Shown: positions 14,697 to 23,624, counted from the first letter of the stretch. The stretch: 39,921 nucleotides of DNA from Nanobdellota archaeon (GCA_021818905.1 JAKASS010000003.1:74445-114365); one strand, 5' to 3'. Made by a program: numbers and translations. Notes: generated by a model not told the origin, from the sequence alone.

Positions 14697-15102
14697 ATTT
14701 CTTCTTAGCGTGATGCTTTGCCGCTTTGTGCTTCACTGCTTTATGTGGTTTTGCCGCTGACATTGCAGCGTGCTTGTGCGGAGTTACTTCCTTCTCTGCG
14801 GCTTCATCTGCAGGTTCCTGTACCACGGTCACTCTGCGTATCGCTTCTAAAGAAGTTAATATTACACCGACGTTGTTCTTTACCTTTGCGTTTATGTCTC
14901 TTACGGCCTCTTCCTTTGAATGTGTAAGGTCTTGGAACTCTTCTCTCGCGATCTCGCCCGCGGCATATCTCTTGCTGTTATCATTATAAGTGGCAAGAAC
15001 ATTTTCCAACTCTTCCTGCATGCCTCTTACAGCATCTGTAGACTCTTTCGCCTGCCTAAGGTCGGTATCTACTTCGTGGATCTCTATTTTCTTGAGCGGC
15101 AT
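14695..15102 (-). CDS. Coiled-coil protein with His/Lys/Ala-rich tail
   Basis: A 135-residue protein without a recognised family. Residues 1-95 are predicted helical with heptad-like spacing (TDLRQAKESTDAVRGMQEEL and onward), suggesting a coiled coil. After an acidic linker (PADEAAEKEV) the last 30 residues are very rich in Lys, His and Ala, ending KHKAAKHHAKKK. Such tails resemble histone H1-like tails and could bind DNA, RNA or metal ions through the histidines. A TATA-like ATTTAAATAC lies about 25 bp upstream of the ATG. It is followed by the repeat tract and the membrane gene. Confidence 0.65.
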   Translation of the reverse strand: MPLKKIEIHEVDTDLRQAKESTDAVRGMQEELENVLATYNDNSKRYAAGEIAREEFQDLTHSKEEAVRDINAKVKNNVGVILTSLEAIRRVTVVQEPADEAAEKEVTPHKHAAMSAAKPHKAVKHKAAKHHAKKK

Positions 15103-15138
15103 AAAACATAGAATAATTTGTAGTATTTAAATGTTGTA

Positions 15139-15819
15139 TCAGGATTGCGACTGACGCCACAGATAGTAAAATGCTATGGCTTGCAGGATGAAAGCGACGA
15201 AGATTATTATCAGACCAAGACCGAAAACCGCTGTAAGGGCCGCGCCAACTAGGTAAACCATACCTGTTGAAGCGAAAAGATGAACGCCCGTTCTTTCTGC
15301 TATCGCATTGAAACTTCGCCTAAGGAATATGGCACTTATCACGAAGGTCGCTACAAGCACAGCCAAAGTCAATACCACTGGTACGAGCAGAGTTTGTATT
15401 ACGGAAGATTCCAATGATGCCGAGATGGAAGTGGCGTTTGTTATCTGAGTCACTAGACTGGAGACCTGCGACGAACTGAGGACGATAAGGATGTAGGTTG
15501 CCGCAGCTGCTATCCCTACTGCGACGGTCACGAGATATAATGCGTAATTCTTAAAGATCGGTGGATAATTGAAGTTTTTAGACAGCGTGTACACGGCTAT
15601 GCCGACAAAGACAAAGCCTACTATCGCGACAGCCCAACCTAAGGACACGAATTCGATTAGCAGTATAAGGATTGAACCGATTATCCCGAAAAGTCCTATC
15701 TTACCCGCGTCCTTAAGCGCTTTTTTAGGACCGAGACCCTTCCCGCAGTGCCCGCAGAACTTTGCGCCCTTCGCATTTTTAAAACCGCAATTTGGACAAA
15801 AGTGGGATTCTTGCTTCAT
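15139..15819 (-). CDS. Zinc-ribbon multi-pass membrane protein
   Basis: A 226-residue protein. The N-terminus is a zinc ribbon, HFCPNCGFKNAKGAKFCGHCG (residues 7-27, two CxxC pairs), like the zinc_ribbon_2 domains at the start of many archaeal membrane proteins. About five to six hydrophobic segments follow, from roughly residues 42-80, 92-115, 135-165 and 185-220. No catalytic motif is visible and the role is unknown. A TATA-like CTTTATAAAT lies about 25 bp upstream of the ATG. It does not overlap its neighbours and may be transcribed alone. Confidence 0.7.
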   Translation of the reverse strand: MKQESHFCPNCGFKNAKGAKFCGHCGKGLGPKKALKDAGKIGLFGIIGSILILLIEFVSLGWAVAIVGFVFVGIAVYTLSKNFNYPPIFKNYALYLVTVAVGIAAAATYILIVLSSSQVSSLVTQITNATSISASLESSVIQTLLVPVVLTLAVLVATFVISAIFLRRSFNAIAERTGVHLFASTGMVYLVGAALTAVFGLGLIIIFVAFILQAIAFYYLWRQSQS

Positions 15820-15887
15820 ATGGTCTAAATAAGATTCCGATTTATAAAGTTTTATTAAATTGACCAGTTTTGGTAGCTTTTTGCTCT

Positions 15888-17042
15888 TTACTGCCCGTTT
15901 TTACGCGGTAAACTGGGGTCATTTTCATTCAAAACTTTTCTGTAAACGTCTAATGTTCTTTTCGCTACGTACTTGGCATCGCATTTTTTGGCATCATTCG
16001 CAGCCTTATCCAAGTCTGCGCTCTTCCACTCTTTGTCATCCAGCATCCGAGTCAAATCTTTCGCATCCTTGAATTGGAGCGTGTTTCTCTTGACGATTTC
16101 TGTTATCTCTCCTTTTGCGTACGTTATCACTGGGACCTTGCACTTCTTTGCCTCCATTACTGGCATCCCAAAGCCTTCCCATATGGAAGGGAATACAAAG
16201 ACATCAAACGAATTCATTATTTTTGGAAGGTCTTCAGTCGCAGGAAAGCCGCGGTATCTTATCCTTTTGTCATCGCTTATCTTATACGGCATCTGCCCAC
16301 CATAAAGCCTTAGCTCCAGGTTTTTGTCCTTCGTCTTCTTAAAGGCTTCTATTAGCATCCTAACGTTTTTATTCGGAAGATAGCTGCTTATGTGGCCTAC
16401 AATCGTCTTTTGGCCGCTCTTTTTTGATCTCTCCGGCTTAAACGAGTCATTTATTATGGGATATATTATAGGACACCGCGCTTCCGATACTTTGTATCTT
16501 TCCATGACTTCTTTCTGCGTCTTTTCGCTGACGCATATGGCTGCCTTCGCACGCCCCATTACAAAACTAGTGGCTGCCATCCTAGTCAGGCTTATAAACG
16601 GGGCAGAGATGACCATGAGGGGCTTCCTCAAAAAATTATGCGGCGCGTTGTATTCCTTTATCATCCCTTTAAGAGTTGGGACCTTGAAAACGTCTAGGTC
16701 GTGCATTGTAACGACATAAGTCGATCTTCTGAGCCCCAGCGGATTAAATAGCGCGTCAAAACTTATGAATCCCGGATCGAGGTAGTGTGTCAGGTCCGCG
16801 CTCTCCTTCGCCTTTGGATGCGCTTGCCTTTCTTTGTACAAGTGCTTTGGCATGTTGAAAACGTTGCCTTTTATCAACGCCGTTTCACAGATATCGAACT
16901 CGCTTTTTTCTTTCTTTAATGCATCCAGCAGCCTGACACCATATTCTATTATACCGACACCGCTGTTTGCAACGAAGCTTCCAGAAACTAGTTTGACCAG
17001 ATATTTTTGCTTTGAACGTGAAATACGTTTTTTATTCAACAT
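15888..17042 (-). CDS. GT4 glycosyltransferase (paralogue of the 18238 gene)
   Basis: A 384-residue GT-B retaining glycosyltransferase. The N-terminal domain has VANSGVGIIEYGVRLLD (about 25-41) as the acceptor loop and VVTMHDLDVFK near 118. The C-terminal domain opens TIVGHISSYLPNKNVRMLIEAF and contains WEGFGMPVMEAKKCKVPV with both glutamates of E-x7-E. Similarity to mannosyl- or rhamnosyl-type GT4 enzymes is general; the substrate is unknown. Part of its DNA is identical to the paralogue at 18238 over 51 bp. It follows the flippase-like gene in the same direction, 75 bp apart. Confidence 0.9.
   Translation of the reverse strand: MLNKKRISRSKQKYLVKLVSGSFVANSGVGIIEYGVRLLDALKKEKSEFDICETALIKGNVFNMPKHLYKERQAHPKAKESADLTHYLDPGFISFDALFNPLGLRRSTYVVTMHDLDVFKVPTLKGMIKEYNAPHNFLRKPLMVISAPFISLTRMAATSFVMGRAKAAICVSEKTQKEVMERYKVSEARCPIIYPIINDSFKPERSKKSGQKTIVGHISSYLPNKNVRMLIEAFKKTKDKNLELRLYGGQMPYKISDDKRIRYRGFPATEDLPKIMNSFDVFVFPSIWEGFGMPVMEAKKCKVPVITYAKGEITEIVKRNTLQFKDAKDLTRMLDDKEWKSADLDKAANDAKKCDAKYVAKRTLDVYRKVLNENDPSLPRKNGQ
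16110..16160. repeat. 51-bp segment identical to 18430-18480 within two GT4 genes
   Basis: The DNA coding for the E-x7-E region to the following strand (MEAKKCKVPVITYAKG) is identical for 51 bp in the two GT4 genes. Near-identity continues on the far side: one mismatch, 21 identical bases, one mismatch, 12 identical bases. Synonymous sites match too, so protein-level selection is not enough to explain it; gene conversion or a recent crossover is more likely. Confidence 0.75.
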
Positions 17043-17117
17043 ATCGGCGCTTGATTAATTGATACGAAACAAAATCAGAATTTAAGCATTTCCAAGCTGA
17101 TTCTGTGGAGTTTATCT

Positions 17118-18161
17118 CTATTTTGCGGTCCGTTTCGTATTCTTTTTAGATTTAGAGTCTGATTTAGAAAAAGGGCTTCTAAAGGCCATTTGCTGGATAC
17201 GCCGTGGGATCACCAACTCGATCCTAGTTAAAAACCCTAGGCCGGCTAAGCAGGCATAGCCGAATATCGGCAATATCATGTTCATGAAAAGCCGGTAAAT
17301 TATTATGGTAGAGAGCGCTATCGCACCTGGAACTCCTAACGCCGCCATAAAGCCTATAAAGGATATGTCGAGGGCGCCTGCTGCGAGCGGTATCAAGGAT
17401 ATCTGGCCTATAATGTCCGCCAAACAGAAGAAAAATAAAACATATAGAAACGAAACGTTTTGGTTGAAAGCAACGAGTATAAAATATACCAGCAGGTTTT
17501 CCGCTATCAGGCTAGGCACAAATGCCAATGTTTCGAATAATATATCTTTTTGGGAAAGAAATGCTCTAGTCTTCTTAAGTGTATGGAAATATTTTAAGCC
17601 CGTCCTTATTATATTTGATTTTAGCCTTAAGTTTACTCTCCTCAAAAAATTTATGGCATACTTAGTCCAGCTAGGTTTGCCGAGCAAAGACATTATAAGA
17701 TAAACCACCGCAAGAAGCGCGATCAGATAAGGGATGTAAACCGAGATGAACAATGACACCACTACTGCTACGCAAATCAAAGCAAAAAATCCCGCCAAAT
17801 TTGTCGACAAGAGAATGCTGCCGGAAAAAAGCTTGATGTTTTTCTTTAATCTTTCCAGATATTCTAATGAGATTACCTGAAAGACCACGGGGATCATGCC
17901 TAGATCAAAGAAGGCCTGCATCGCAAGAAAGCTGTGAAGCAAACCCGCCTTTAGTTCCGTTTGCCTTATGAGATAAGCCCAGGGGAGATATCTTAAAACC
18001 ACGTAGGCTATAAATGCCGCTATGGCGAGCAGCACATAAATCGGCTTTAGATGAGAAAAGGCCTGTATCGCACCGCTAAAGTTATAGGTAAGTATCAATG
18101 CGAGTATTACAATGATCCCTATCGCGAGACTGACTATCCTAAAAATATTCGCTGCCTGCAT
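17118..18161 (-). CDS. Flippase-like/LPG-synthase membrane domain protein (UPF0104/AglD-like)
   Basis: A 347-residue polytopic protein with about eight membrane segments, matching the lysylphosphatidylglycerol synthase TM/flippase-like family. Landmarks are a single helix near the N-terminus, then LAMQAFFDLGMIPVVFQVISLEYLER, the SLIPLAAGALDISFIGFMAALGVPG segment (about 265-290), and IIYRLFMNMILPIFGY. In archaea family members lie in glycosylation loci and may move lipid-linked sugars. I use the ATG at 18161: a TATA-like TTTAAAATA lies about 25 bp upstream; a TTG two codons earlier is possible. It sits between two GT4 genes. Confidence 0.85.
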   Translation of the reverse strand: MQAANIFRIVSLAIGIIVILALILTYNFSGAIQAFSHLKPIYVLLAIAAFIAYVVLRYLPWAYLIRQTELKAGLLHSFLAMQAFFDLGMIPVVFQVISLEYLERLKKNIKLFSGSILLSTNLAGFFALICVAVVVSLFISVYIPYLIALLAVVYLIMSLLGKPSWTKYAINFLRRVNLRLKSNIIRTGLKYFHTLKKTRAFLSQKDILFETLAFVPSLIAENLLVYFILVAFNQNVSFLYVLFFFCLADIIGQISLIPLAAGALDISFIGFMAALGVPGAIALSTIIIYRLFMNMILPIFGYACLAGLGFLTRIELVIPRRIQQMAFRSPFSKSDSKSKKNTKRTAK

Positions 18162-18237
18162 AACCAATATATAACAGAGCGGTATTTTAAATCGCCTTTC
18201 GTCTGCGAAGGAGTATAACGCGATCGGGTCGGGGAGT

Positions 18238-19299
18238 CTATTTATGGCTTAGCGCCTGTCCATATACCTTTATAATTTCCCTTACGACGTTCTTTTCTTC
18301 ACATATTTTCACATCTTCATATGCTTTATCAACGTCCACGTCTCTCCATTTTTCACCTTCTAGAATGCGTACCAAATCCTTTTCGTCTTTAAACTGGAGC
18401 GTGTTTCTCTTGACTATGTCCGGTAAATTTCCTTTTGCGTACGTTATCACTGGGACCTTGCACTTCTTTGCCTCCATTACCGGCATCCCAAAGCCTTCCC
18501 ATGTGGAAGGGAATACGAAGACGTCGAACGAATTGAAGACCGCCGGTAACTCAGCAGACGGCAAGAAACCCAAACGTTTTATACGTGGATCATCGTTTAT
18601 TTTATATGGCATTACTCCTCCGCCTAAGTGCAATTCATAATTTTTATTGTGGACCTTCTTAAAAGCTCGGATCAATACGCCTGCATTCTTACTTCTAGAA
18701 TAACTGCTTATGTGACCTATCACAACGTCGCTTTTCCTATGCTTTTTAAGAGGCCTGAACCTGTCGCCGACTATCGGCGGTATAACGTGGCATTTATCGC
18801 TGTCGACTTTAAATCTTTTGACGAAATCTCTCATGGTCAAGTCGCTTACAAAAATAAAATGGTCTTCGTTTTTTAGGGCTTGCCTTAATCCGATTATCGA
18901 CGGTATCCTCAAGAGATAAAAAAGCAGGTGCTCTTCTGGCTTTGTGAAAAACGTCGACATGCCGCCGGAGTAAGATGTAAACTTATTACTACGGTGATGC
19001 GCATCCAAGAAATCAAGGTCGTGTATAGTTACTATCGATGGCTTTGATTTGAACATAAACTGCACGGAGGCAGCTGAAGGATCCAAATAATGATATATGA
19101 CGTCTTTGTCTTTTGCGTGTAATCTGCCGAACTTGTGCGATAAAAGCTGACGCGGGCTGAAAGCGTCTATCTTTCCGATATGCAAGCCCGTCTTCGCCAA
19201 CGCACTGTAGATCCTAAAGGCGTGTTCTATGACACCGCGCCCGCTTTCTTCTCTTATTATGGGCCCCACCAGCTCTATTACTGAATCTTTTGGCAGCAT
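18238..19299 (-). CDS. GT4 glycosyltransferase (paralogue of the 15888 gene)
   Basis: A 353-residue GT-B enzyme. The N-terminal domain has IREESGRGVIEHAFRIYS (about 14-31) and IVTIHDLDFLDAHH (about 88-101). The C-terminal domain starts VVIGHISSYSRSKNAGVLI, with LGGGVMPYKINDDPRIKRLGF and E-x7-E in WEGFGMPVMEAKKCKVPV. Gene order GT4, flippase-like, GT4 on one strand suggests a lipid-linked oligosaccharide unit. A TATA-like ATTTAAAATC lies about 22 bp upstream of the ATG. Despite overall divergence from the paralogue, a 51-bp stretch is identical at DNA level. Confidence 0.9.
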   Translation of the reverse strand: MLPKDSVIELVGPIIREESGRGVIEHAFRIYSALAKTGLHIGKIDAFSPRQLLSHKFGRLHAKDKDVIYHYLDPSAASVQFMFKSKPSIVTIHDLDFLDAHHRSNKFTSYSGGMSTFFTKPEEHLLFYLLRIPSIIGLRQALKNEDHFIFVSDLTMRDFVKRFKVDSDKCHVIPPIVGDRFRPLKKHRKSDVVIGHISSYSRSKNAGVLIRAFKKVHNKNYELHLGGGVMPYKINDDPRIKRLGFLPSAELPAVFNSFDVFVFPSTWEGFGMPVMEAKKCKVPVITYAKGNLPDIVKRNTLQFKDEKDLVRILEGEKWRDVDVDKAYEDVKICEEKNVVREIIKVYGQALSHK

Positions 19300-19349
19300 A
19301 TTACAGATATTCTATTTGATTTTAAATGGCTTTAGACTGCATTTCAAGT

Positions 19350-20027
19350 TTAGCCGTTATTTGTGCTAAGTTTTTTCATTCTAAAGTATTTGTATGTGCT
19401 TATGAAAGCTTGCGCCGTTACATAGCCAACCGCTATATATATCGCAAGATCGTAACCCTGTATTGCGCCCGGTATGAGTCTTGATGGTTCGTCTATCCAT
19501 TTAGCGAACCCGCTTAACGGAGTATTCGCATACGTCCCTATGCGCCAAGTATAATCTCCCCGCGGCAAAGGCAGCACATTTACTCTACCAGCCATTATAG
19601 CGGCGGACGTATAATCCAGACAGACGGCATGTGGCGCTGTCATAGAAACGCTCATAAGATTTCGTTTCTTGCCCCACCTCTTGTCATAAAGGCTCCACGC
19701 CGCGAGACTACAATCAAGAGCGATTAGCGTCGTCTGATAAAGAAAGTTCGCACCGAAAAACGGAAAATAGGTCTGGAATCCGGATGGCAGGTGATTCTGC
19801 AAAAAAGCGCCTACTTGTGAGAAAGGCAGTGCGTTTCCACCGCCGACAGCATCGAATGCGCCCAAAGTCACAGCCGAAAAAACAAATTTTAAAAGTTTAT
19901 TCGAGGAGGTCTTAAGTTCAGAAAAAACTGAATATGCCGTCGGAAAACGTCGTTGGGACGCACTTGGTTCTACTTCTTTAGGCTCCAGGAGCTTCTCGAG
20001 CAGGCTTCCTTTGGGTTTTTCGTCCAT
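19350..20027 (-). CDS. Hypothetical membrane protein
   Basis: A 225-residue protein that I do not recognise. After a charged N-terminus (about 45 residues, DEKPKGSLLEKLLEPKE) there are hydrophobic stretches around residues 45-65, 90-110 and 190-210, with Gly/Pro-rich loops between. Aromatic and polar residues around 75-95 and 145-175 suggest an outward-facing or lumenal part. No catalytic motif is visible. It lies between the glycan genes and a second orphan in the same direction, with 51 bp to the GT4 gene and 41 bp to its upstream neighbour, so co-transcription is possible. Confidence 0.55.
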   Translation of the reverse strand: MDEKPKGSLLEKLLEPKEVEPSASQRRFPTAYSVFSELKTSSNKLLKFVFSAVTLGAFDAVGGGNALPFSQVGAFLQNHLPSGFQTYFPFFGANFLYQTTLIALDCSLAAWSLYDKRWGKKRNLMSVSMTAPHAVCLDYTSAAIMAGRVNVLPLPRGDYTWRIGTYANTPLSGFAKWIDEPSRLIPGAIQGYDLAIYIAVGYVTAQAFISTYKYFRMKKLSTNNG

Positions 20028-20068
20028 AAAGCGATAAGCTTATCTTTAGAATATGTATCGGAGAATAT

Positions 20069-20635
20069 TTATAGGGCTTTTTGACACTTTGGCAAAAATC
20101 GCCTGTCTTTTCTTTCAAAATACAGTAATCCTTCGCGATAAACGATTCTTGTGCCGTCCTGCTTTACTATTTCTACGGTTTTGCTACGTTTTAGATAGTC
20201 ATAAAGAAAGAATACGTGCCTTAGACCACTTATCTTAAAAGATCCGTTCTCTGAGTTGTTTATCAAAGCCGCTAATAACATCTCTCGTACGCCGCTCCTG
20301 ACGTCGAAATCGGGCGGCATGCTCGGTAACGTTTCAAAGTCTTTTGATTGTTCCAAAGCCATGGAAAAATCGTCCATTATCTGGTTTATCCTGCCGCTGC
20401 ACAGCGTCTTGTAAATGTCTTCTTTATTTATCCTGTGCATAAGATCCTTGTAGAACGCCTCATAAAGCATGAGGTCCGAAACGTATTTTGGGCTGAAGTA
20501 TATCGGCTGGCGTCCCCCCTTCTCTTCTCTCTCGTATAGTCTAAAGTGTTTCGACCTGTATTCGCTGAAAGACTCTTTAAGAGCTTTCGTCGCCTCGCAT
20601 AAAAGTGCGGTTTCTAGCGAAACTTTTCTGTCCAT
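20069..20635 (-). CDS. Hypothetical helical protein
   Basis: A 188-residue soluble, charge-rich protein with no recognised motif. The N-terminal half is amphipathic helices (LETALLCEATKALKESFSEY), the middle is acidic, and the C-terminus carries a possible beta hairpin, TVEIVKQDGTRIVYREGLLYF, before a basic end. A TATA-like TATTTATAGA lies about 27 bp upstream of ATG 20635, implying a leaderless mRNA and a true gene. No function is suggested; it lies upstream of the membrane orphan at 20027. Confidence 0.55.
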   Translation of the reverse strand: MDRKVSLETALLCEATKALKESFSEYRSKHFRLYEREEKGGRQPIYFSPKYVSDLMLYEAFYKDLMHRINKEDIYKTLCSGRINQIMDDFSMALEQSKDFETLPSMPPDFDVRSGVREMLLAALINNSENGSFKISGLRHVFFLYDYLKRSKTVEIVKQDGTRIVYREGLLYFERKDRRFLPKCQKAL

Positions 20636-20695
20636 AATCTCATTGGCTAAGAAAGCACTTTCTATAAATACCTAGTTTAGAGCGGGCGAGGGCTT

Positions 20696-21256
20696 TTAAT
20701 CTTTTAGTATCTCATTCACTCGTTTCAAATCGTCCAAGAAAGTCTGCCTTGGTTTCGTAAATCTCATTGGGAACGACGGATGAAACGTCACAAAAACTTT
20801 TATTTTCATGCCTCCGAATTCCGTATCGGCCGCCTTGCCTCTAACATCTGATAGGTGTTTGTATTTTATACCAAGAGCATTGCAAGCAGACGTCCCGAGA
20901 GCCAGCACGAGCTTTGGTTTTATTATAGAAAGCTGCCTGACGAGATAAGGCCTGCACGCATTTAGTTCTATGTCGTTCGGCTTCCTGTTGTTTGGGGGCC
21001 TGCACTTTACCGCATTGGTAACGAATGCCTCGTCTCTCTTTATCCCGGCGGCCTCGAGGTAGCTGTTAAGAAATTTACCTGAAAGACCTACAAATGGTTT
21101 GCCCTGTTCATCTTCATATCGCCCGGGCGCTTCGCCTATTATCACAAGCTTTGCGGATGCCGACCCGACGCCAGGTACGGCATTTTTCCTTTTCAAGGAG
21201 AGGTCACAAAGGGGACATACGACCGCCCTGGAAGCTATAGTATCCAGCGTTTCCAT
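20696..21256 (-). CDS. Uracil-DNA glycosylase, family 4 (4Fe-4S)
   Basis: A 186-residue family 4 uracil-DNA glycosylase. The four cluster cysteines are visible: C14 and C17 in VCPLCDL, C85 in KCRPP, C101 in ACRPYL. The active-site motif GEAPGRYEDEQGKPFVG (41-57) and the second motif with FHPSF (H159) are intact. It removes uracil from DNA arising by cytosine deamination, starting base-excision repair. Length is typical for archaeal family 4 (about 190-200). It starts one base after the stop of the AlaX-like gene, forming an operon with it and probably glnA. Confidence 0.93.
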   Translation of the reverse strand: METLDTIASRAVVCPLCDLSLKRKNAVPGVGSASAKLVIIGEAPGRYEDEQGKPFVGLSGKFLNSYLEAAGIKRDEAFVTNAVKCRPPNNRKPNDIELNACRPYLVRQLSIIKPKLVLALGTSACNALGIKYKHLSDVRGKAADTEFGGMKIKVFVTFHPSFPMRFTKPRQTFLDDLKRVNEILKD

Positions 21257-21257
21257 T

Positions 21258-22190
21258 TCAGATTATTAGGCTTGAAAACTCGGCCAAAACTAGTTTGGCT
21301 TCGTCGTAATCCAATATTTTCCCGTTTATGTAGTCCGATCTTACATCGCCAACGAAAGCTTTCTTTTCGCGTAGCCTCTCGCCAATCGCCTTAAAATCAG
21401 AATCGTTACTTGCACCCTTGATCGCGATCAGCTGCGAGCTGGACATTAATATAACGGACCTGTCCGGGTTCGATTTCGCGAAATTGTTCATAGTCTTATA
21501 AAATCTTGAAAGGCTTAGATCGCCTACTTCTATAAACTTATTTTCCGAGTTTTTCAGGAGCTGAAGAAATGTTTTTTCTATTTCTTGATTTGTCTGGTCA
21601 AGGTCTTTTAGAAGTTTATTGTAAGCCTTCTTTATTTCTTTTGGATTAAAATTGTTTTGTTGTCCGAGCTCTAGAACGTCATCATTATTCGATAAGAGAT
21701 AGTTTATCGCGTCGCGCCCCGCCTTGAATTCTATCTCTGTTTCGCCGCCGAGATGCGACAAGCCTATTATCACAAAAGCTTCTATTTCAGACGTGTTTTC
21801 GACATGTTTATTCTTGCATGCGCAAACGTCGAAGTCGCCTATTTTTACAAGTCTTATGTTTTTTGTGTCTTTGAGCCTTTCTTCATTGAAACGCAGGTTT
21901 GGGTAGCGCTTAGTTGCGGCATCGATATCATCGAATGTTTCGATCGTCGTTTTTAGATTCTGCGGGATAACCGCATTAACGTTTATTTCCGCTTCGAATA
22001 GTCTAGTCGACGGTATTTTGCCCTGAAGCAGAAGAAATGCTTTTCCATCCGCTCTGAATGTGTCCGCTTTTATGACTTTTACGTTTATCCCCAAGTTCTG
22101 GAGAGACCTTGCGAACATGTGTTCAGCAGAATGCAAAACGTATCCGTTGTCATTTTCTGCCATAAAGCTAAGGCGACACCCACTGTACAT
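21258..22190 (-). CDS. AlaX-type Ala-tRNA editing protein with C-terminal extension
   Basis: A 310-residue protein related to the editing half of alanyl-tRNA synthetase. Zinc motifs are HSAEH (HxxxH, residues 20-24) and CACKNKH (CxxxH, 125-129), and GGETEIEF-type sequence near 145 is shared with the family. AlaX proteins hydrolyse mischarged Ser- or Gly-tRNA(Ala). The C-terminal 170 residues, ending in a segment like DHHA1 (LREKKAFVGDVRSDYING), are longer than in short AlaX forms, so it is a long AlaX or AlaRS-derived protein. The start used has GGTG six bases upstream; an internal ATG at 22163 is an alternative. Confidence 0.8.
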   Translation of the reverse strand: MYSGCRLSFMAENDNGYVLHSAEHMFARSLQNLGINVKVIKADTFRADGKAFLLLQGKIPSTRLFEAEINVNAVIPQNLKTTIETFDDIDAATKRYPNLRFNEERLKDTKNIRLVKIGDFDVCACKNKHVENTSEIEAFVIIGLSHLGGETEIEFKAGRDAINYLLSNNDDVLELGQQNNFNPKEIKKAYNKLLKDLDQTNQEIEKTFLQLLKNSENKFIEVGDLSLSRFYKTMNNFAKSNPDRSVILMSSSQLIAIKGASNDSDFKAIGERLREKKAFVGDVRSDYINGKILDYDEAKLVLAEFSSLII

Positions 22191-22217
22191 TTACAGCACC
22201 AAGAATATAAAGTTGTG

Positions 22218-23624
22218 TTATATAGAACCGTAAACAGAAAATTCAATCGGATTTGGGTAGCTCCCTATTTTCTTTGCTTCCGCGCGTTTTAATCCTAGAT
22301 AGGTATCTATTACGCTGACAGGAAAAGCTTTACGCAAGAATTGATTATCGGATTCGAGTTCGTCCAATGCTGTGTTTAAGTCTCCAGGAAGCTCCTTTAC
22401 TCCGAGCTCATTTCTTTTCTGCTTACTAAGGTGATAAATATTCTCGTCTATCGGGTCTCCCGGTTCTCTTTTCTTTTCTATGCCGTCTAAAGCCGCTAAA
22501 AGTAAAGCTGAAAACGAGAGGTAAGGGTTTGCGAGCGGGTCCGGAGGCCGGTATTCTATTCTTTTTGTTGCTTCTTGGCCACGATGGTAAGTCGGTATCC
22601 TTATTGCCGCGCTTCTGTTTGATTTGCTCCAGGCAATGTATACGGGCGCCTCATAACCTGGGACAAGACGCTTGTAGCTGTTGGTCGATGGCGAAACTAT
22701 AGCTGATAGCGCTCTAGCGTGTTCCATTAGTCCTCCTACGGCATACCTTCCTAGCTGACTCAATTCAGAGTATTTGTCTCTGGCATCGTACATCAGGTTC
22801 TTTTCTTGGGATTCATTCCAAATACTAAAATTAGTGTGCATGCCGCTGCCGTTATCGCCAACGAAAGGTTTTGGCATAAATAACGCTAACATGTTATCTC
22901 CCTTTGCTATGTTCCTAGCAACGAATTTAAGCGTCTGGAATCTATCGGCGGCATCGAGCATTTCAGAATATCTATAGTTAATCTCTGCCTGCCCCGCGGT
23001 CGCAACTTCGTGATGCGTCGCTTCTATTTTGAAGTCAAAATTATTCTTTAGCGTGTTTACGATCTTTAGCCTGGTGCTGTAAGTTTTGTCTAGGGGAGTA
23101 ACCGGATAGTAACCGCCTTTGTATGGTATACTAGAAATGCTACCGGAAGCTGGGGCTTCTGATGATTTTATTTTGTACCCTATCCCCGAAGCCGGGTTGT
23201 CTATGTCAAGCTCCAAGCCATCAAAAAGGAAAAATTCGGATTCTGGTGCAAAGAAAGAAGAATAGCCCTTCCCAGATAAATATCCCTGTGCACGTTCAGC
23301 AACATTTCTTGGGTCTCGTTCAAATCTTTCGGAGCCTGCTTTATAATAAATTTTATTCAAAACCCTCGCTACGCCCTGCGCCCAAGGAAGCATCGTAAGG
23401 CTTTCGGGTATCGGCATTAGGACCATGTCGCTATCTTGAATGTCTGCAAATCCGACGATGCTGCTGCCGTCTAATTTGGCGAAGCCGGTCTTCATCGTTT
23501 TCTCATTAAGCTCGTCTGCTGGAACCAGAACCTGCCTAAGACTACCGAAAAAGTCTGTAAATTGCAATTCGAGCCAATCCACATTATTTTTAGTAAGAAA
23601 GGATTTCACGTTTTTAGAATCCAT
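22218..23624 (-). CDS. glnA: Glutamine synthetase, type I
   Basis: A 468-residue type I glutamine synthetase (ATP + glutamate + ammonia to glutamine). Visible landmarks are the N-terminal TDFFGSLRQVLVP, the active-site FAPESEFFLFD, the NTP region MHTNFSIWNE, SPSTNSYKRLVPGYEAPVYIAWS and RIPTYHRGQEATKRIEYRPPDPLANPY. The tail lacks the adenylylation tyrosine loop of bacterial GSI-beta. I use ATG 23624, not the GTG three codons earlier, because TTTATATA lies about 25 bp upstream of this ATG. Glutamine is the nitrogen donor for the GatCAB enzyme encoded nearby. Its last codons are duplicated inside the hybrid pseudogene at 31205. Confidence 0.96.
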   Translation of the reverse strand: MDSKNVKSFLTKNNVDWLELQFTDFFGSLRQVLVPADELNEKTMKTGFAKLDGSSIVGFADIQDSDMVLMPIPESLTMLPWAQGVARVLNKIYYKAGSERFERDPRNVAERAQGYLSGKGYSSFFAPESEFFLFDGLELDIDNPASGIGYKIKSSEAPASGSISSIPYKGGYYPVTPLDKTYSTRLKIVNTLKNNFDFKIEATHHEVATAGQAEINYRYSEMLDAADRFQTLKFVARNIAKGDNMLALFMPKPFVGDNGSGMHTNFSIWNESQEKNLMYDARDKYSELSQLGRYAVGGLMEHARALSAIVSPSTNSYKRLVPGYEAPVYIAWSKSNRSAAIRIPTYHRGQEATKRIEYRPPDPLANPYLSFSALLLAALDGIEKKREPGDPIDENIYHLSKQKRNELGVKELPGDLNTALDELESDNQFLRKAFPVSVIDTYLGLKRAEAKKIGSYPNPIEFSVYGSI

